Notes: generated from the sequence alone by a model not told the origin. A stretch of 64,000 bases of DNA from Zoroaster sp. YZ-2022 (GCA_029582265.1 CM055828.1:32833263-32897262); one strand, 5' to 3'; counted from the stretch's first letter, positions 1 to 12,991 are shown. Numbers and translations are program-made.

Positions 1-846
1 ATTTCATTATCAGAATTAATTAAAGCCCTTCTCGGCAGGCCTAAACAAAAACGGGTGAAACTTCTCTGCACCTTCTCAAAAGTGTTTCTTGCTGGATGGT
101 ATAAGGATTCTTACAAAGCATGGATACATTCACAGACATTACGAAAGGCATCATCATAGTTTTACTTGAAACTTAATTGTTGTAAAGTTGATGACGGCAT
201 CAAACAACATCCCAAGATCTGTCCCAGGTGCTATCATTTTAGCTACAAGTAAAATGACATCACATTGCAAGACACCATCATTTGAAGTATGTCGTCATCA
301 TCACCATAGCAACACATGCTAGAACTTGCAGCCGAGAAGCAGGGGAAGTGTAATAAAGATAGTGTGATGCCTTGGATAAATCAGGCACTTATTAGCTGAG
401 GATCAGAAACGAAGACTCCCCCCCCCCCCATGCTAAGCGAAATCAACTTTCTATAAATAAGTACCCTGCAAAACTAGGGTGTTAAATAACATCAGTGGTG
501 CCAACTGTATTTCTTCCACGGTGTTCAAACTGTGCAAGTTGCCCAATTTAAACCCCAATGGTGGATTTATGTACACTCCAGTTTTTGCAGTGAACGAATG
601 ACGAAATGACGACAATTTCCACTTTCCCCTTAAAACAACTACCCAGGACTCGTTTGTTGTCAACTGGCTAGCGATCACAGAAATAATTCCACTGCGTGAG
701 CAACAAGGATAACTTTGTCACCATGAGGCCATCTTGGTCGCATTTCCTGTACCCAGTTTGTTTATATCGCTGATATACATTGAAAGGAGCCAGCCTAATT
801 TCCCTTCCATCCTCGGTTCAGTCGCATGGATGTCGGTCGCCCTGAT
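1..846. other. non-coding AT-rich DNA
   Basis: No open frame with coding character and no RNA gene seen. Bases 155-255 match an internal block found repeatedly in this window (a TTGATGA..ATCAAACA.. stretch followed by AGGTGCTA), which belongs to the MITE family described at 2731-3066. A run of about ten C lies at 420-429. Confidence 0.6.
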
Positions 847-1330
847 GGGTGCACCCCACTAAATAGTGAGGAATTCATGCGCCGAGCTGTTTATCATAAA
901 GTGTATGTCCTCAATTTTATCTGAAAAACAAAGATTTGAGGCCCATACATTTGATGGATTGTGTAAAAATAGCCCAATATCATAACCTGGGATCCTTGAC
1001 TTCCAACTGTGAGTATATTTTGGATACACTAGGCCCTGAAAAAGTGGTCCTAATTTGATTTCAAGCGTAAGGTCTTTTTCCAAAATGGCTGCTTTTCAGT
1101 GTGGTCGTTTTCACTACTGTAGAGGGTGGTTTTCATTGGGATGAGAATAACTCCCTGGAAACCTGGACTTTAGACGGTAAATAGAGAAGAAAATAAAAGG
1201 TTATATATCGATCAATGTTTTTTTCTTTTGGTTTTAAAAACTGTGGGACTTCTAAGTATTTTTTAATGATTTTTTATTATTTTGTGTTTAGCACTGTTTA
1301 CTATGGGAGTTTATTTAGTGGGGTACACCC
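847..1330. mobile_element. MITE with GGGTGYACCCCACTAAATA ends
   Basis: The left end (847-865) and the reverse complement of the right end (1312-1330) agree at 18 of 19 positions, giving a terminal inverted repeat that starts GGGTG. The element is about 484 bp and has no coding frame of its own. I could not settle a target duplication; the flanks do not give a clean one. GGG-type termini would fit PIF/Harbinger among others, so the superfamily is open. Confidence 0.55.
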
Positions 1331-2730
1331 TAATAAAATGTCTTTCGTTGAATGAGTATCATCGGTTTACAGAGGGTACCAGCCTGCATTACGTCATATG
1401 TGAAGATGAAGTAAAGCCCCGTGAAACCCAATGATTCGTTTTGTCCAAATTGAAAGAACCGTTTGTGTTATCCTAAAGGAACGGTGACCGAAGAAGTGAT
1501 TCAACATTTCCATTTCACGGGGCTCGTTAAAATGTCCAATAAAAAGGACAGAAAGCTGAAAACTCCAAGAACACCCACAAAGATTCTGGAACAACTTGAA
1601 AATGATATTATTCTTCTAGCGTGTGCTGTTATGATCTTCGTTTCGATATATAGCTGTAAAACATTTCAACAAATGATGATTTTGCAGATGAGGGATCCCT
1701 CATTAACCGTGTTTTGTTTGTTTGTTTGTTTGTTTGTTTTTAATTAATAAATACACATTGTTTCATTACATTGTTTTGACACACCCACGTGCAATTACTG
1801 CAACAGTATTGTTACTCGCCAGACAATGTATAACGCGTTGCAATGACATCATTGAATTTTTAAAGATTATTGTTCCTACTGTCAGAACCCCCTCCCCCAT
1901 CCCCCGCTCCCCTCATCACCACAACCACCATACCATCACAATATACACGCTCCCAGCATGACATGGGTGGGGGTACGTTTTCCTAATTTTGTACGAAAAA
2001 TTGTTTCATTACAATTTCTTCCTTGGCCAAAAGAAACACCCTCTCCATGTCCCAACAAGCCAAAGGGGGGGGGGGGGGGGGCGGCAGATAGTCATTGACC
2101 ATTCTCTTATAACACACATTTAAAGAGAAACATTGGTAGTGTTCAAAACCATATATGATCACTGTTTTACGTAAAAAACTGAACTGAATTGAGGAAAAGT
2201 TGATTAGGCTATATGGTATATCAACCACCCCATGAAATATCTCTGTCTCAAGAACAGCCATTATACTGTCGTTATAGGATATAAAAGAGGTGTGGGCACT
2301 GAGTTTGGGCTAAGCGTTTGGCCAGTTTGCATAGCCTATATCTTACTTTCTTGCAAAATATTTTAAACATTGTATAATAATAAAAATAAATGACTGAACG
2401 ATGTTTGGGGGGTGATAAGGGGAGGATATTTTAATTGGCATCACTCCCCCTCCCCGCCTACCCTCTCTTTTTTATATTTTCAATTTTTTTCAATTGGCCA
2501 TGAAACAGCCGATGCGATAAAACAAATGCTTCTTTGTGAGTCCTCTGTCTTCGCACATCTTTATCCTTTTGATCATTGGAATTTTGCTTCATTTCCTAGA
2601 GACCTTCCCAGTAATGACCCAGATGTGAGTGTCATCTTCACACCTGTATCAGTTTCTTTAATTCTTACCTTTTGTCCTTGCGACCACTAATTAGCCCACT
2701 TACAGCTCGTTTAAATATCAAGTCTAATAA
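1331..2730. other. non-coding DNA with simple tracts
   Basis: No gene recognised. Contains a short (TTTG)n tract at 1711-1741, a 17-base G run at 2065-2081, and pyrimidine-rich DNA around 1880-1960. Short frames here have no family resemblance and read through low-complexity DNA. Confidence 0.6.
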
Positions 2731-3066
2731 AGAGAAGGTACAGCATTGGGAATTACTAAATTATCTAATTGGCGAATTATTAGTTAAAAACTTACTTGGA
2801 GTTAAGTTTGTACACAAATCATTCATCATTGCAAATTGTTCCGTCTGAAAAGTTTGCATCTTAGAGAAAACAGGAATTGTAATCTCCACAAAAGGTTTCC
2901 GTCCCTCAACGTTTTTGCAAAACACGTGACAGTTTTTCAGCGTCTTCTCAAAAACTTGAGCACCTGTTGGGATTAGGCGTTTACAGGTTAGTTTGACGAT
3001 ATATTTCTTGAAAACTTAGAGGGTTGAAGTTACCTTCTCGAAAACCCATGTTGTACCTTCCCTTTC
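2731..3066 (+). mobile_element. MITE, GGAAGGTACAAC-end family, full-length copy
   Basis: Starts with a diverged form of the family end (AGAGAAGGTACAGCATTGG) and finishes with its inverted counterpart (ATGTTGTACCTTCCCTTT). Between them lie the family's internal blocks: an AACTTACTTGG block, a block resembling TCTGAAAAGTTTGCATCTTAGAG, and a CTCAAAAACTTGAGCACC block. This is the most frequent repeat family in the window; other copies or pieces lie at 5762, 9340, 11605, 15070, 22316, 33640, 34600, 47150, 51290 and 60270. Confidence 0.6.
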
Positions 3067-3892
3067 AGATGTTATTATTTTCTTGTATATAACAACAACA
3101 AACAAACAAACAAAACAAAGCAACAAAAAAGTAATAATATTTCTGCTGACAAACATTTAAGATGTTATAGTGTTTCCCAAAAATGATATAATGTTTCCAA
3201 ATTTCAATGACCATTTGGGCCTAAACGTCCCACCGCCCTACCTTCCTTTACCCAGAGCAAAGATTTGAAGGATTTTGATTTGTTAAATTATTGTATCCTA
3301 AATCATTTTCATTCAGACAAAATTTGAAGTTTTCAAACAAAAGCGCAATCGAGGAGTCTGTTTGTTTTATATCATTTTATGTACCGATTCTATGGACCAC
3401 CCTACCCCAAAAAATGTGGGCTATATATTTCCCCATACCCCCCCCCCCCTTCCAAGGAAACTTCTCACTTTGCTTTAGACCTTGTTTCCAACAAGCTGAC
3501 CTGGAACCAAACAAACAAACCCAATCTTCCCTGGCTGTTTAGCTGAATTGTGAACGTGGTCAGATCCGTTGACCACGCCTGGTATCTAGCGGGGTCATTT
3601 CGGGTCATGTGGCGTGTAGCTTTCACTCTCCAGTGATCTCTGCGCCGTGCCAGCAAAGTACACACTGCGTGCCGTGTCAATTTAAAACACTTACAGAAAA
3701 CAAATATTGATAGATTATGGGCTGCAACTGTTTCTAATTGGAGTTGGGATAGAATGACATTGGACTTGCTCAAAGATATTCTGCGTTTTTCGTTCTGCGT
3801 TCAAATGCTGTGTTTACAATTAATGTTTCAGTTTTTGCTCTTTTATGTTCTTCTTTACAGCACAGTTTTACATCAAAATTATACTCTCTATA
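3067..3892. other. non-coding DNA
   Basis: No gene recognised. Holds an (AAAC)n-like tract at 3093-3119 and a run of ten C near 3440-3449. Nothing else with structure was seen. Confidence 0.5.
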
Positions 3893-3950
3893 AAGCTGAC
3901 GATGATATCAAACATCCTTTGAAATGTTTCTGTCAAAGGTGCTATCGTTT
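3893..3950 (+). repeat. fragment of GGAAGGTACAAC-end MITE family
   Basis: Internal block only: a form of GATGATATCAAACATCC..TTGAAA..TTTCTGTC..AGGTGCTATC. It abuts the left end of the TIR element at 3951. Confidence 0.5.
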
Positions 3951-4543
3951 AAAGGGGCAGTATCGTCACGATCAACAGGACATAATAATAATAATAATAA
4001 TAATAATAATGTGGACTTATATAGCGCACGTATCCACCAAACTGGTGCTCAAGGTGCATTATAATTATTACCCCTGCTCATCAAGCGCATAAATCATTCC
4101 TGAAACCATCTCAACTCCCTGAGGAGTATACAGCTCAATTGCTGCCATTACAGCGCATATAGGGCCAATCAAACACAACAACCAACTCTGCCCTCACAGG
4201 TACCCATTTACCCCTGGGTGGAGAGAAGCAATTATGGTAAAGTGTCTTGCTCAAGGACACAAGCACCATGGTCGCGGCTGGGATTCGAACCCACATTCTG
4301 ACGACTCGGCCATCAGAACTCAAATCCGATGCACCAAACCGCTCGACCATGGCACCCCATCGGAGTGCTTGTTTTAGATTAACTCAGTGACTGAAAATAA
4401 TTCCCCACATGATAAGATCATATTACCGATGCTGCTGCATAAATGAGCCAATAATTTTCAGTCACTGTGTTCATCTTAAACTAGGGCATCGATTCCATGC
4501 CCTGTTGAAAGCCTGATCTGATCGTGACGATACAGCCCCTTTG
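3951..4543. mobile_element. MITE with AAAGGGGCAGTATCGTCACG ends, split by a SINE
   Basis: Left end AAAGGGGCAGTATCGTCACG (3951-3970) is mirrored by CGTGACGATACAGCCCCTTT at the right (about 4523-4542). The interior is itself partly palindromic: AGGGCATCGATTCCATGCCC near 4484-4503 mirrors the left subterminal region. A paralogous copy at 19463-19672 lacks the insertion at 3981-4356. The left flank reads TTAA (3949-3952), suggesting a TTAA target; the right flank is diverged. Confidence 0.75.
3981..4356 (-). mobile_element. tRNA-Ser-headed SINE with LINE-type 3' tail
   Basis: Read on the minus strand, bases 4356 to about 4270 form a tRNA-like head. There is a box A-like TGGTCGAGCGG, an anticodon stem TCGGA/TCTGA around a TTTGAGT loop (anticodon TGA, serine), a long variable arm as in serine tRNAs, and a box B GGTTCGAATCC. 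A body block follows (TTGAGCAAGACACTTTACC.. AAATGGGTACCTG) that looks like the conserved central domains of widespread metazoan SINEs. The tail reads CACCTTGAGC..GGTGGATACGTGCGC..TATA and ends in (ATT)n at 3983-4010. That tail closely matches the LINE tail at 38338-38430, so the LINE machinery probably mobilised it. Which SINE superfamily it belongs to I cannot confirm. Confidence 0.8.
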
Positions 4544-4804
4544 AGTAAAATCAGTGAAATCATTTAAAAAAAAAAATAATTATTTGAAATAAACTGAAAC
4601 TTTCATAGTTCGGTTTTCATACATTATACTTTGATTCTCGTGGGCCCTAAACGGTATAGATGCATTTATAAACGTTTAACCAAAAGTGTAAACTAATTGT
4701 ACAGGTAAGATAAATCATTTGCAGGTTTGTCAAAACTGCTTTTTCCTTAAACAACCACCAACGTGTGAAAGTTTCAGCTTATTACGTTGTTTATATAGGT
4801 TGAT
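4544..4804. other. non-coding DNA, weak MITE remnant
   Basis: Around 4735-4795, read on the minus strand, is a diverged piece of the GGAAGGTACAAC-end family (AACAACGTAATAAGCTGAAAC followed by a TTTCACACG block). Nothing else recognised. Confidence 0.4.
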
Positions 4805-4945
4805 GATGTCTACACTAGTAAGCAGGAGGTCGTAGGTTCGAATCCCGCCCAAGTCGCCTGTGAAGTTTTTTTTCTTCACAGAACACTTGGATCATGGAAA
4901 GCACTGAGTATGCAGTGCTATACACTCGTGGGTGCAGGGCAAAAT
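4805..4945 (+). mobile_element. tRNA-derived SINE fragment
   Basis: Contains GTAAGCAGGAGGTCGTAGG followed by the box B sequence GGTTCGAATCC (4835-4845) and CCGCCCAAGTCGCCTGTGAAG. It shares this stretch with the longer minus-strand copy at 39108-39208. No full cloverleaf can be drawn because the 5' half is missing, so this is a SINE piece and not a tRNA gene. Confidence 0.6.
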
Positions 4946-7013
4946 TAAATCAATTATTACGTTGTCCTGTAAATGGAGAGATGAGTGAACATGCATTCAG
5001 ATTTTGTGTATTTTATTCTAATGCGGAATTTAAGAAAGAGTTCTCTTTCCTAAACTGAAAACTTTGTAACTTTTCCTAAGAGTGACTGCACCTCAAAAAA
5101 TATTTCAGCTTGGTTTCTGTACATTTCTATTGATTCTTTTGAAGTAATGATGCATCTACAATGGTGTACATACAATTCATATAACCAAGTATTTTACATT
5201 ACAGTTTGATTTTTTTTCTAAATAATAGAATAATTCGCTATTTTTCGAAATTAGGGCTCGTTCGGGATGTTTTCTATCGGATGAGAACATCTCCATAAGC
5301 TACCGGATAGCCTTCAAGAAATGTAACATAAAATAAAGATTTGACATCAATAAACATATTACAGTGTATTTCGAACAGCTGACAGACAACCTGCCCAACC
5401 AAGTAGTTCAAGTATAGGCATATAGTTGTTGAACTTTATGCATCTTGCATTGGTTTCTATACGGTCGTACAACGGTTCTGCCCTCCAATTGCCAACCGAC
5501 AATTGCGCCCTCTATTCTGTCCTCGTTCAACAGAGGGCGGAGTTTATGTTGGTGTGGTGCAGAATAACAGAGACATCAATAACAGATGATGAAAAATAAT
5601 ACAGTTGGAGCCGACAGAGGTACCAAACATTCTGAGAAATTATTCCATTTGACATATATCATTTGTGAGAATTTGAAATGGATTCCAGTAGTGATCAATT
5701 TTCCACATTAGAAAGAAAGCCAAAAGATCTTAGTTACATTTCCCTATTTTTTCCCTCAAAGGAAAGATACAACATTGGTCAAACTGCTTCTATGTGTATC
5801 CTTACTTTCAACGCGATTGGAAACATTTTGTCCTCATTGGAAGTAACGATTTTCAAATAAATTTCAATTCTATTTCACATCCACAAGACTCCTGCCAACA
5901 AACATTCATTTTAATCTTGAAAAATGTTTTATTTGTGGAGCAACCGAATTTAAGGGGTGGCAATTGTCACTCCATACAGGATCTTTAAAGACTGCTTTTA
6001 TAAGTATAGTATGTGTTCTGTATTGAACTCTGTTAATTAAGGAGGTTTGCCTAATTTTGGGGGAAAAACTGAAAACTGATTTCTTAAAAACGACTTATTA
6101 TACGAAATTGTACTTGAAAAAATGCGATTTGCTTATTTCCAACAAGGACAAAATGTTTCCAATCGCGTGTTTTTCATTTTTCATTTCATTTCATTTATTA
6201 TTTCACAGGGTACAAAAAAGACATTAAAAAAACAAATATGATCAAATGATACAATGATTACACAAGACAAAATAATACAAATTAAAACCAGTTAAAACCA
6301 GTTGATTACACAATAAACCTGTGAAAGTGTGGAGTCTAAGTCATGAGAAAAGTGTGAACAAAATCATTCACATTTTTTTCACAAAACACTTTTTGTAAAT
6401 GTGCGAATTTTGTTCCAGTTTTCTATAAACTAGCACTTTTCCCACCAGGTTATCGTATATAGTGAGAACATTGTCACATTGTAGACGATGTTAATTAAAT
6501 AATGGCCTACAGTATGCCTTAATTGTTTCCTTTGCTTGATCAGCATTATGTGTGTTTTTCCATGACAAATCTTATTGTTCACATTAGTCAAACGACTTTT
6601 ATTCTAACCACGAAAAGGCTCAATCCTGATTCATTTTGCGTTCCAGATTATGCGGGAGCTGAAAGATTATTCAGTGAACAAAGAGGGCGCTACCAAGCAA
6701 CACCGTTCAAGCGCGTCACTCGCCAAATAAATTGCCTCGCTCACAACGGGATGTATAATTCGAATCAATCATTTTGACCAATATCATTAAATAATGATTC
6801 CGTTTTGTGGCGGTCACATTTATGTAAATGTCAGTACTCAGTTTTTCAATACGTAGGTTAGAAAATGGGGATGCTAGTTTGATTTATATCCGTTTTAAAC
6901 AACTGCACGATTTCGTTACCTTTCATACTTGATCACGGCAGCGGAAAACCGTTAAAAAAATCGTGAGAATCGTCCCCTGTCGTTCGCAAACTGTCCCTTT
7001 TTACCGGCCAGCC
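4946..7013. other. non-coding DNA
   Basis: No supported gene. A 60-codon frame at 5678-5860 opens in a fair start context, but from 5762 it runs into a piece of the GGAAGGTACAAC-end MITE family (5762-5805: GGAAAGATACAACATTGG then AAACTGCTTCTATG), so it is not credible beyond about 28 codons. Bases 6170-6310 are A/T-rich, of a kind often seen at retroelement 3' ends. Confidence 0.5.
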
Positions 7014-7028
7014 AATAAATAAATGTAT

Positions 7029-7079
<51 letters not shown>

Positions 7080-7080
7080 C

Positions 7081-7135
<55 letters not shown>

Positions 7136-7140
7136 TTTTT
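7014..7140. repeat. (ATTT)n microsatellite
   Basis: About 30 units of a tetranucleotide repeat with a single ACTT interruption near 7079-7082. Confidence 0.95.
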
Positions 7141-7340
7141 GTATGAAGGTCTCCCGTCACAAGGCCAACAAATTTCACTAAGTGTTGGGGCCACAAAGTC
7201 CAAGAGAAAATAGATATGTATTATCATTTCTTTTGAACTGTGGGAGATCATATAGATGTTGGGTAAACAGGATGCAGACAGGCGGTTCCAGAGTGAGGCA
7301 GTGTGAGAGAAGAAAGTGTAAGTAAGACCATATAGGGAAG

Positions 7341-7420
7341 ACTAATTGCGGTGACACCATGTGAAATTCTCTATTGAGTGGTAATTAGTTCTGAAAAGAA
7401 CTAGATGTTACAACTCGAAA
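7341..7420 (+). mobile_element. Penelope-like terminal repeat fragment
   Basis: Matches the outer part of the foldback units at 42.86-43.7 kb: ACTAATTGCGGTGACACCAT, then a TATTGAGTGGTAATTAG block, the small hairpin AGTTCTGAAAAGAACT (7388-7403), and a GTTACAACTCGAAA end. The ribozyme-like core is not complete here. Confidence 0.6.
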
Positions 7421-9339
7421 GCGCACCTCACAGTAATGGCCTTCTGGACAGAAACCGTATACGGATGTGAACAGAGAGCGAACTATGTCGTGCGCTCAAA
7501 GGTATACGGTTTGGTGGAACAACTAGAGAGATACCTGTGGAATATTATTCCATGATAATAACGGTATAGAATAAACTTAGTGAGGAAACAGAACAACAGG
7601 GATTCAAGCGATGAAGCCTAGTCGTGACCCATCAGATCACCTCACTTGTATTCGGTCAAGAAGGGACTGGTAAGAAACAGGAGTACCATGCAGCTCAGAT
7701 GTGATAGCAGTATTCCATAACATGACGTATAGGGAAGACATTATATTAGGCACAGAAGGGCAACTCTATTCGAATAAATTTATTGCATACAACTGCAATA
7801 TAATTTAACCGTCTTAATTTAAAAAAGAATATTAATCGATAAACAACAACTAACACCGCCAGGTATAGTGCGAGCCTTTCGTCACCAAGTGAGTCCATCG
7901 TCGCCTTGCTCCACGTCCACCGGTTAATGAACTCAATGTTTATTTTCTTAAAAATCAATTTCTTCTTGTGTAATTTCGATTTTTTAACCTCCTTGGAGTT
8001 ATAATTCAGTCTGGGGCCACGGCTCAACAACCACGCAGGTTGGCTTCCAGTAATTGCGGATCTGATGTTTCAGTAGGGCCGCTTATCATACGCCTTTGCA
8101 TGCATTTTAGACTCATCATGCATGAAAATTAACGGTTCTTAGCCGTAAATGTTTTCCTAGGTCGAACGTAGGAAATCATACCTTAATTTTTTGTTTTGTT
8201 TTGTTTTGTTTTCCCCCCTTTTTTTAAAGCAAATTTTGTCCTGGGAATGGACTTTACGTAACCAGCTAGCCTCCCCATGCCTAGACGTTCTTCAAGATTA
8301 GTGTGCTGAATGGAAAAGATGCAGAATCCGTGTGAATCTGTGTGAATTTTCCGGCCGTTTTTTGGTTTACATTTGTACATTGTTATTTTCCTAATTGTTG
8401 AAAGAATGTTGAAAAAAATTGTTTCACGGAATAATTGCACAGAACATGCGAATAAAGAGTACCGGTATTTAATGAACTAAATGAACTGATCACGTAGCAT
8501 CATTTTTCTGGTCACATAATTGCGCTCGAGGCTGTATTAAAAATGCTTTGGTCAATTAGGCTATTTTGTGAAATACCGTATTTCATATAAAGCGATTTCA
8601 TCATCATCATTATTTCAAGCATTTATTTCCATTTTACAATTATAAGGAACATTACAATCAAACAAAGACAGCAAGTACGTCAGATTGTTTACAATACATC
8701 AGTGGAAATAGGGGAACAACCAGCGAAGACAGACAATCAACAAACAGACAAGGAAAATAGATAAAGAAAAATAGAAGTGTGTCGATTAAAAGCATGAATT
8801 TTTCGCCAAAATGTTCACAATGAAACTTTCTAGGAATATTAAGTGTATGATGCCATAGAATCAAACATCCCTTGAAATCTTTCTGTCTGAGGTGCTAATC
8901 GTTTTTGGTGACAAACTAGATTACAAATTTAGTGTTCGCCAATCGACATTTCTGAATAATTTTATTTACACAATATAATGAGCTGAAACTTTCACACATT
9001 ACAAAATTTGTAAAAATGCTGTTTAGAATTTAAACACATTTCTAAACACTTAGCTTGTACTCACTTTTTTCACATGTTTAGCCTAAAATATGTTTAAATT
9101 GTGCTTTTCTGTGATGTAATTATGTTTGAATGCTATAAACCATATGAACAGGTGTCCGAAAGCTATTAAAGCACGCTTAGCTTTGTGACGTGTAGTTGTG
9201 TAATATCTTTATTTATACATGATAGTTAAAACACAACATAATGCAAGTTTAACACTTGGTGTATTGCACTTTTTAAAATCACTGGAGAAGTAGAGAAATA
9301 AACGTACTTAGGACGGGGATTCGCTGGATGATGGTGGCA
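7421..9339. other. non-coding DNA
   Basis: No gene recognised. Bases 8856-8935 are an internal fragment of the GGAAGGTACAAC-end MITE family (ATCAAACATCCCTTGAAATC, then TTTCTGTCTGAGGTGCTAA), and 8978-9000 may be another piece (GAGCTGAAACTTTCACAC). A (TTTTG)n tract lies at 8190-8212. Confidence 0.5.
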
Positions 9340-9578
9340 TGCCATTATTAACATTTGATGTTTAAAGATTCATCACAGCAGGTGTTCACGTTTTTGAGAA
9401 AACGGCGAACTATAATTGTAAATTCGACAAAACGATTTCTGATTCATCTAAGACGAAAACACTTCTGACGATATGGATGCTTGATATTATGTGTACCAGT
9501 TTTACACCAAATAATATGTTTTTAGATAATAAATTGTTGATTTGATAATCTGGTCATTACCAATGTTGTACTTTATTA
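9340..9578 (+). repeat. MITE remnant, GGAAGGTACAAC-end family (short form)
   Basis: Shares CACGTTTTTGAGAAA and the terminal GTCATTACCAATGTTGTAC with the complete short copy at 34600-34886. The left end is not preserved. Confidence 0.5.
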
Positions 9579-11604
9579 CACCAAGCTTCTGACAATGTGA
9601 TGTTCAGGTTATATGTTATCCCGTCTGAAAGGAAAGTAACAGCGTTCCGATTACAACATAATTGCCAGTAACACAACGAGAAACACGGGCAGGTATGTTA
9701 CATCTTCAGGCATGTAGTGTGAAGAGCGGGTCGCCAAATATGTAACCTATTGCTTTGGGGGGTGAGGCCATCCATTTTCCGGGTACTATGGAGAGGGTCG
9801 TGAAACTTAATTTAATTTGCAATTTGATGCCCCGATAAAAATATAATTAGCAAGACCGCCCCCAATTCGCACCCCAGCGTTTCAAATAGAAAAGTCTCCC
9901 CTTGAGCGTTTTCACTGATGACACTGGTCTAAGTTCATTGACACCTACTCTACTGTACTTTCCTGCGCGCCCGTCGGCAGAGTGTCGTCTGCTCGCCAGC
10001 GGTCATCTTATACGTTCGTCCACCTTCCCAGAAGATGATTGCGTCTTTTGTTATCCAAAAGCCTATAAGTAATTATAGGACGGGCTCTCTGGTAAGGAGT
10101 CGTCTAGGCCTTCGTCGCGTCTAGACTGCACCGTACCGTGGTTTGTGAGCTAGACATCGGAGACCGGGTCGAACACGGCGCAGTCTGGATTATATTAATG
10201 AGTGTGAATGAGTGTGCTCATTTAAAAAGTTCAACATCTGCTTGCTCAAATTATTAGTATACGGGGAAAAATTATGAAGACACAGCAGGAATCCAGGAAA
10301 ATGAGGTTTTCTTAAAATGTTCTTTTTTAATTAATTAAGGTAAAAAAATGAAAATATTTTCATAAAACAAAAAGGCGATCGATCCTTTTGTTTGTATGTG
10401 AAAATTGGTTCAAGATAGAGTTGTCTTATAGCAACATGTGATTTTGCTATGCCACTTTGTTGAGCTTCTCATCGATGACATGAATCAGTTGCTCAGAGCA
10501 GGATGCGGAGACATATAAATTAGTAATGTATTTCTTTTTGTTGACGTAAACACAAGAGGGCGCTTTTACTTTTTATCTCTAGAATGACTAAAGCCGCGCG
10601 GTGGTTGATTCGCGGCCCAACAAAATACGAATCGGCCAAAGGCAAGTTTTTAATTGTTTGGAGTGATGTGATGCCGTCTTTAAACACTAAACCGAGATGA
10701 AAATATAAATATTTTAATTCTTGAAACTAGAAACTGAAACAGAACCAAATCTAGTCTCTTTTGTCTCATTAAACTTTTAAATGTTTTGAAATGTCAAATT
10801 TCAAGCATTAACGTATTGAGTTGATCGCCTTGATGTCGGTGTCCGATGTCAACTATACTAGTCCAATTGGGAGACACTTTTATCCCGATTGAAACCCTAT
10901 TCTCCCTGGTGGCGCATTAAAGCCGGTGGACATAAAAGACGACACATGGCAAACATGAGTCACAGTACCCCCAAAAGAGGGCGTTAAATTTTTGAACATG
11001 GCAGATAACATGAGGAAACCCATCCGCTACTAATTCTCCCAATGAGGATGTAAATATACCCCAATAAGGAAACCATTGGGTGACACCACCTACTGCCTCG
11101 TGCCATTTTGGGCAATCCGGCTCTCTGGTGTATTCTATATCACAGCGCCCTCTGTTGACATATGTGCAAATCGGGTGCACTTTAACAGTATCATTTGCAG
11201 CGTTGTATCAAAAACTCACCGCTCAAATATCCCGTTGCATCGATTTAAGACTATCCACACACAAGTACCATTAAATATTTAAAACGTAATAGTTACGAGC
11301 GGTATCACATGTCTCCCTAACATTCCTACAGGGCAAGATATTAAAATTTTCATTGTGTGGGCAACCATCCGATTAATTGCATTATTTCTCACTAGTTGGC
11401 TAGATCCAGAAGACGGATTATACAGTAATCCAAAGACCCAACAGAAAGAGTAACGGTTCGCCTAATTCTGTGTAAATTTATGATGGGTTGTTTTCATTGT
11501 AATGATACCAGCATGAATTATGTATGTGTATAATGTTCAAGGAAAATGCAACGTGAAACCGGAAGGTCGTAGTTCCTTTCCATTAGTACGGCACATTGGT
11601 ACCG
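9579..11604. other. non-coding DNA with a CpG-richer patch
   Basis: No gene recognised. Bases about 9955-10190 are visibly richer in CG dinucleotides than the surroundings (GCGCGCCCGTCGG, TTCGTCGCGTC), which could mark an old or weak promoter, but no downstream coding start with support was found. Short frames at 10.9-11.3 kb overlap on both strands and resemble nothing I know. Confidence 0.45.
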
Positions 11605-11765
11605 TTGGTAATTTAAGGGTACATTGGTAAAACTGCTTCTATATGAGTATACATACTCTCTTTGAATCAAGATATATACACTAAAGGGAAGGTACAACAT
11701 TGGAAATGTTGGCAAAACTGCTTCTATAATTAATAAGTATGTTTACTCTCTTTGAATCAAGATAA
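11605..11765 (-). repeat. two tandem copies of a MITE end
   Basis: Two copies of the GGAAGGTACAAC-end family terminus. The second is the clearer: AAGGGAAGGTACAACATTGG, then AAATGTTGGCAAAACTGCTT, a CTATAATTAATAAG segment, and CTCTCTTTGAATCAAGATA. The same unit occurs five times in tandem on the other strand at 60272-60660. Confidence 0.7.
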
Positions 11766-11833
11766 TATTATATCGCGCGTAAGATATATTGCCCGTGTTT
11801 GGGCCGATTTGACGGTAAACAAAACTAGATTTA

Positions 11834-12395
<562 letters not shown>

Positions 12396-12991
12396 TGATG
12401 GTGTGTAGAATTGTTATTTTTCTGGTGTTAAGAAAGTTATAAGCTTTCATTTGAGACATTGAACAAACAAAATTCGTCAAGGATTAGTACCAGTAAATTA
12501 AAAACTCAAATTAATAAAATGCTGGACAACTGTTTTAATCCTCAGGTTGCACTCGCAATGATTGTATGTAACGGGCCGAGGGCGCGGACAGTCTTCCTAT
12601 TGGCACGACTGTCAATCAGAATCAAGCACTTTTGAAATACGGTATCGCTTTTATGTACAGTTTCCAACATCCGAATTTCATAATTTAATCCCCCCCCCCC
12701 CCCCGTTTAACAACGATATTATCTTTCAAAATTCTATTACCTTTATAAATTCTAGTTTGTCGGTCGTCTTAGTCAAACACGGGCGATATATCATATAAGA
12801 TATAGTTGTGGTATCAAATATCTTTCGAAATATTTTTGTCCGAGGTGCTACCATTAGAGTAAAATTAATCCCATTATGTTGTACATAAATTGTTGTCACC
12901 TAGAGATATATGGATGCATTATCGTATCACTGCAATAAAACAAAGAAACAAGTTAAAACTTTAAATTTGGTTTAACATTTATTCTTATAAA
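12396..12991. other. non-coding DNA with MITE remnant
   Basis: Bases 12805-12870 are an internal fragment of the GGAAGGTACAAC-end MITE family (GTATCAAATATC, then TTTTTGTCCGAGGTGCTACC). A C run of about 14 lies at 12691-12704. Nothing else seen. Confidence 0.5.

Noticed and set aside
4135..4350. Possible tRNA-Ser gene on the minus strand
   Set aside because: Box A, box B and the serine-type arms are present, but the 3' acceptor does not pair with the 5' end and the sequence continues into a SINE body and LINE-type tail.
5678..5860. Possible small gene starting MDSSSD
   Set aside because: After about 28 codons it enters a dispersed MITE fragment, and there is no splice donor before that point that I trust.
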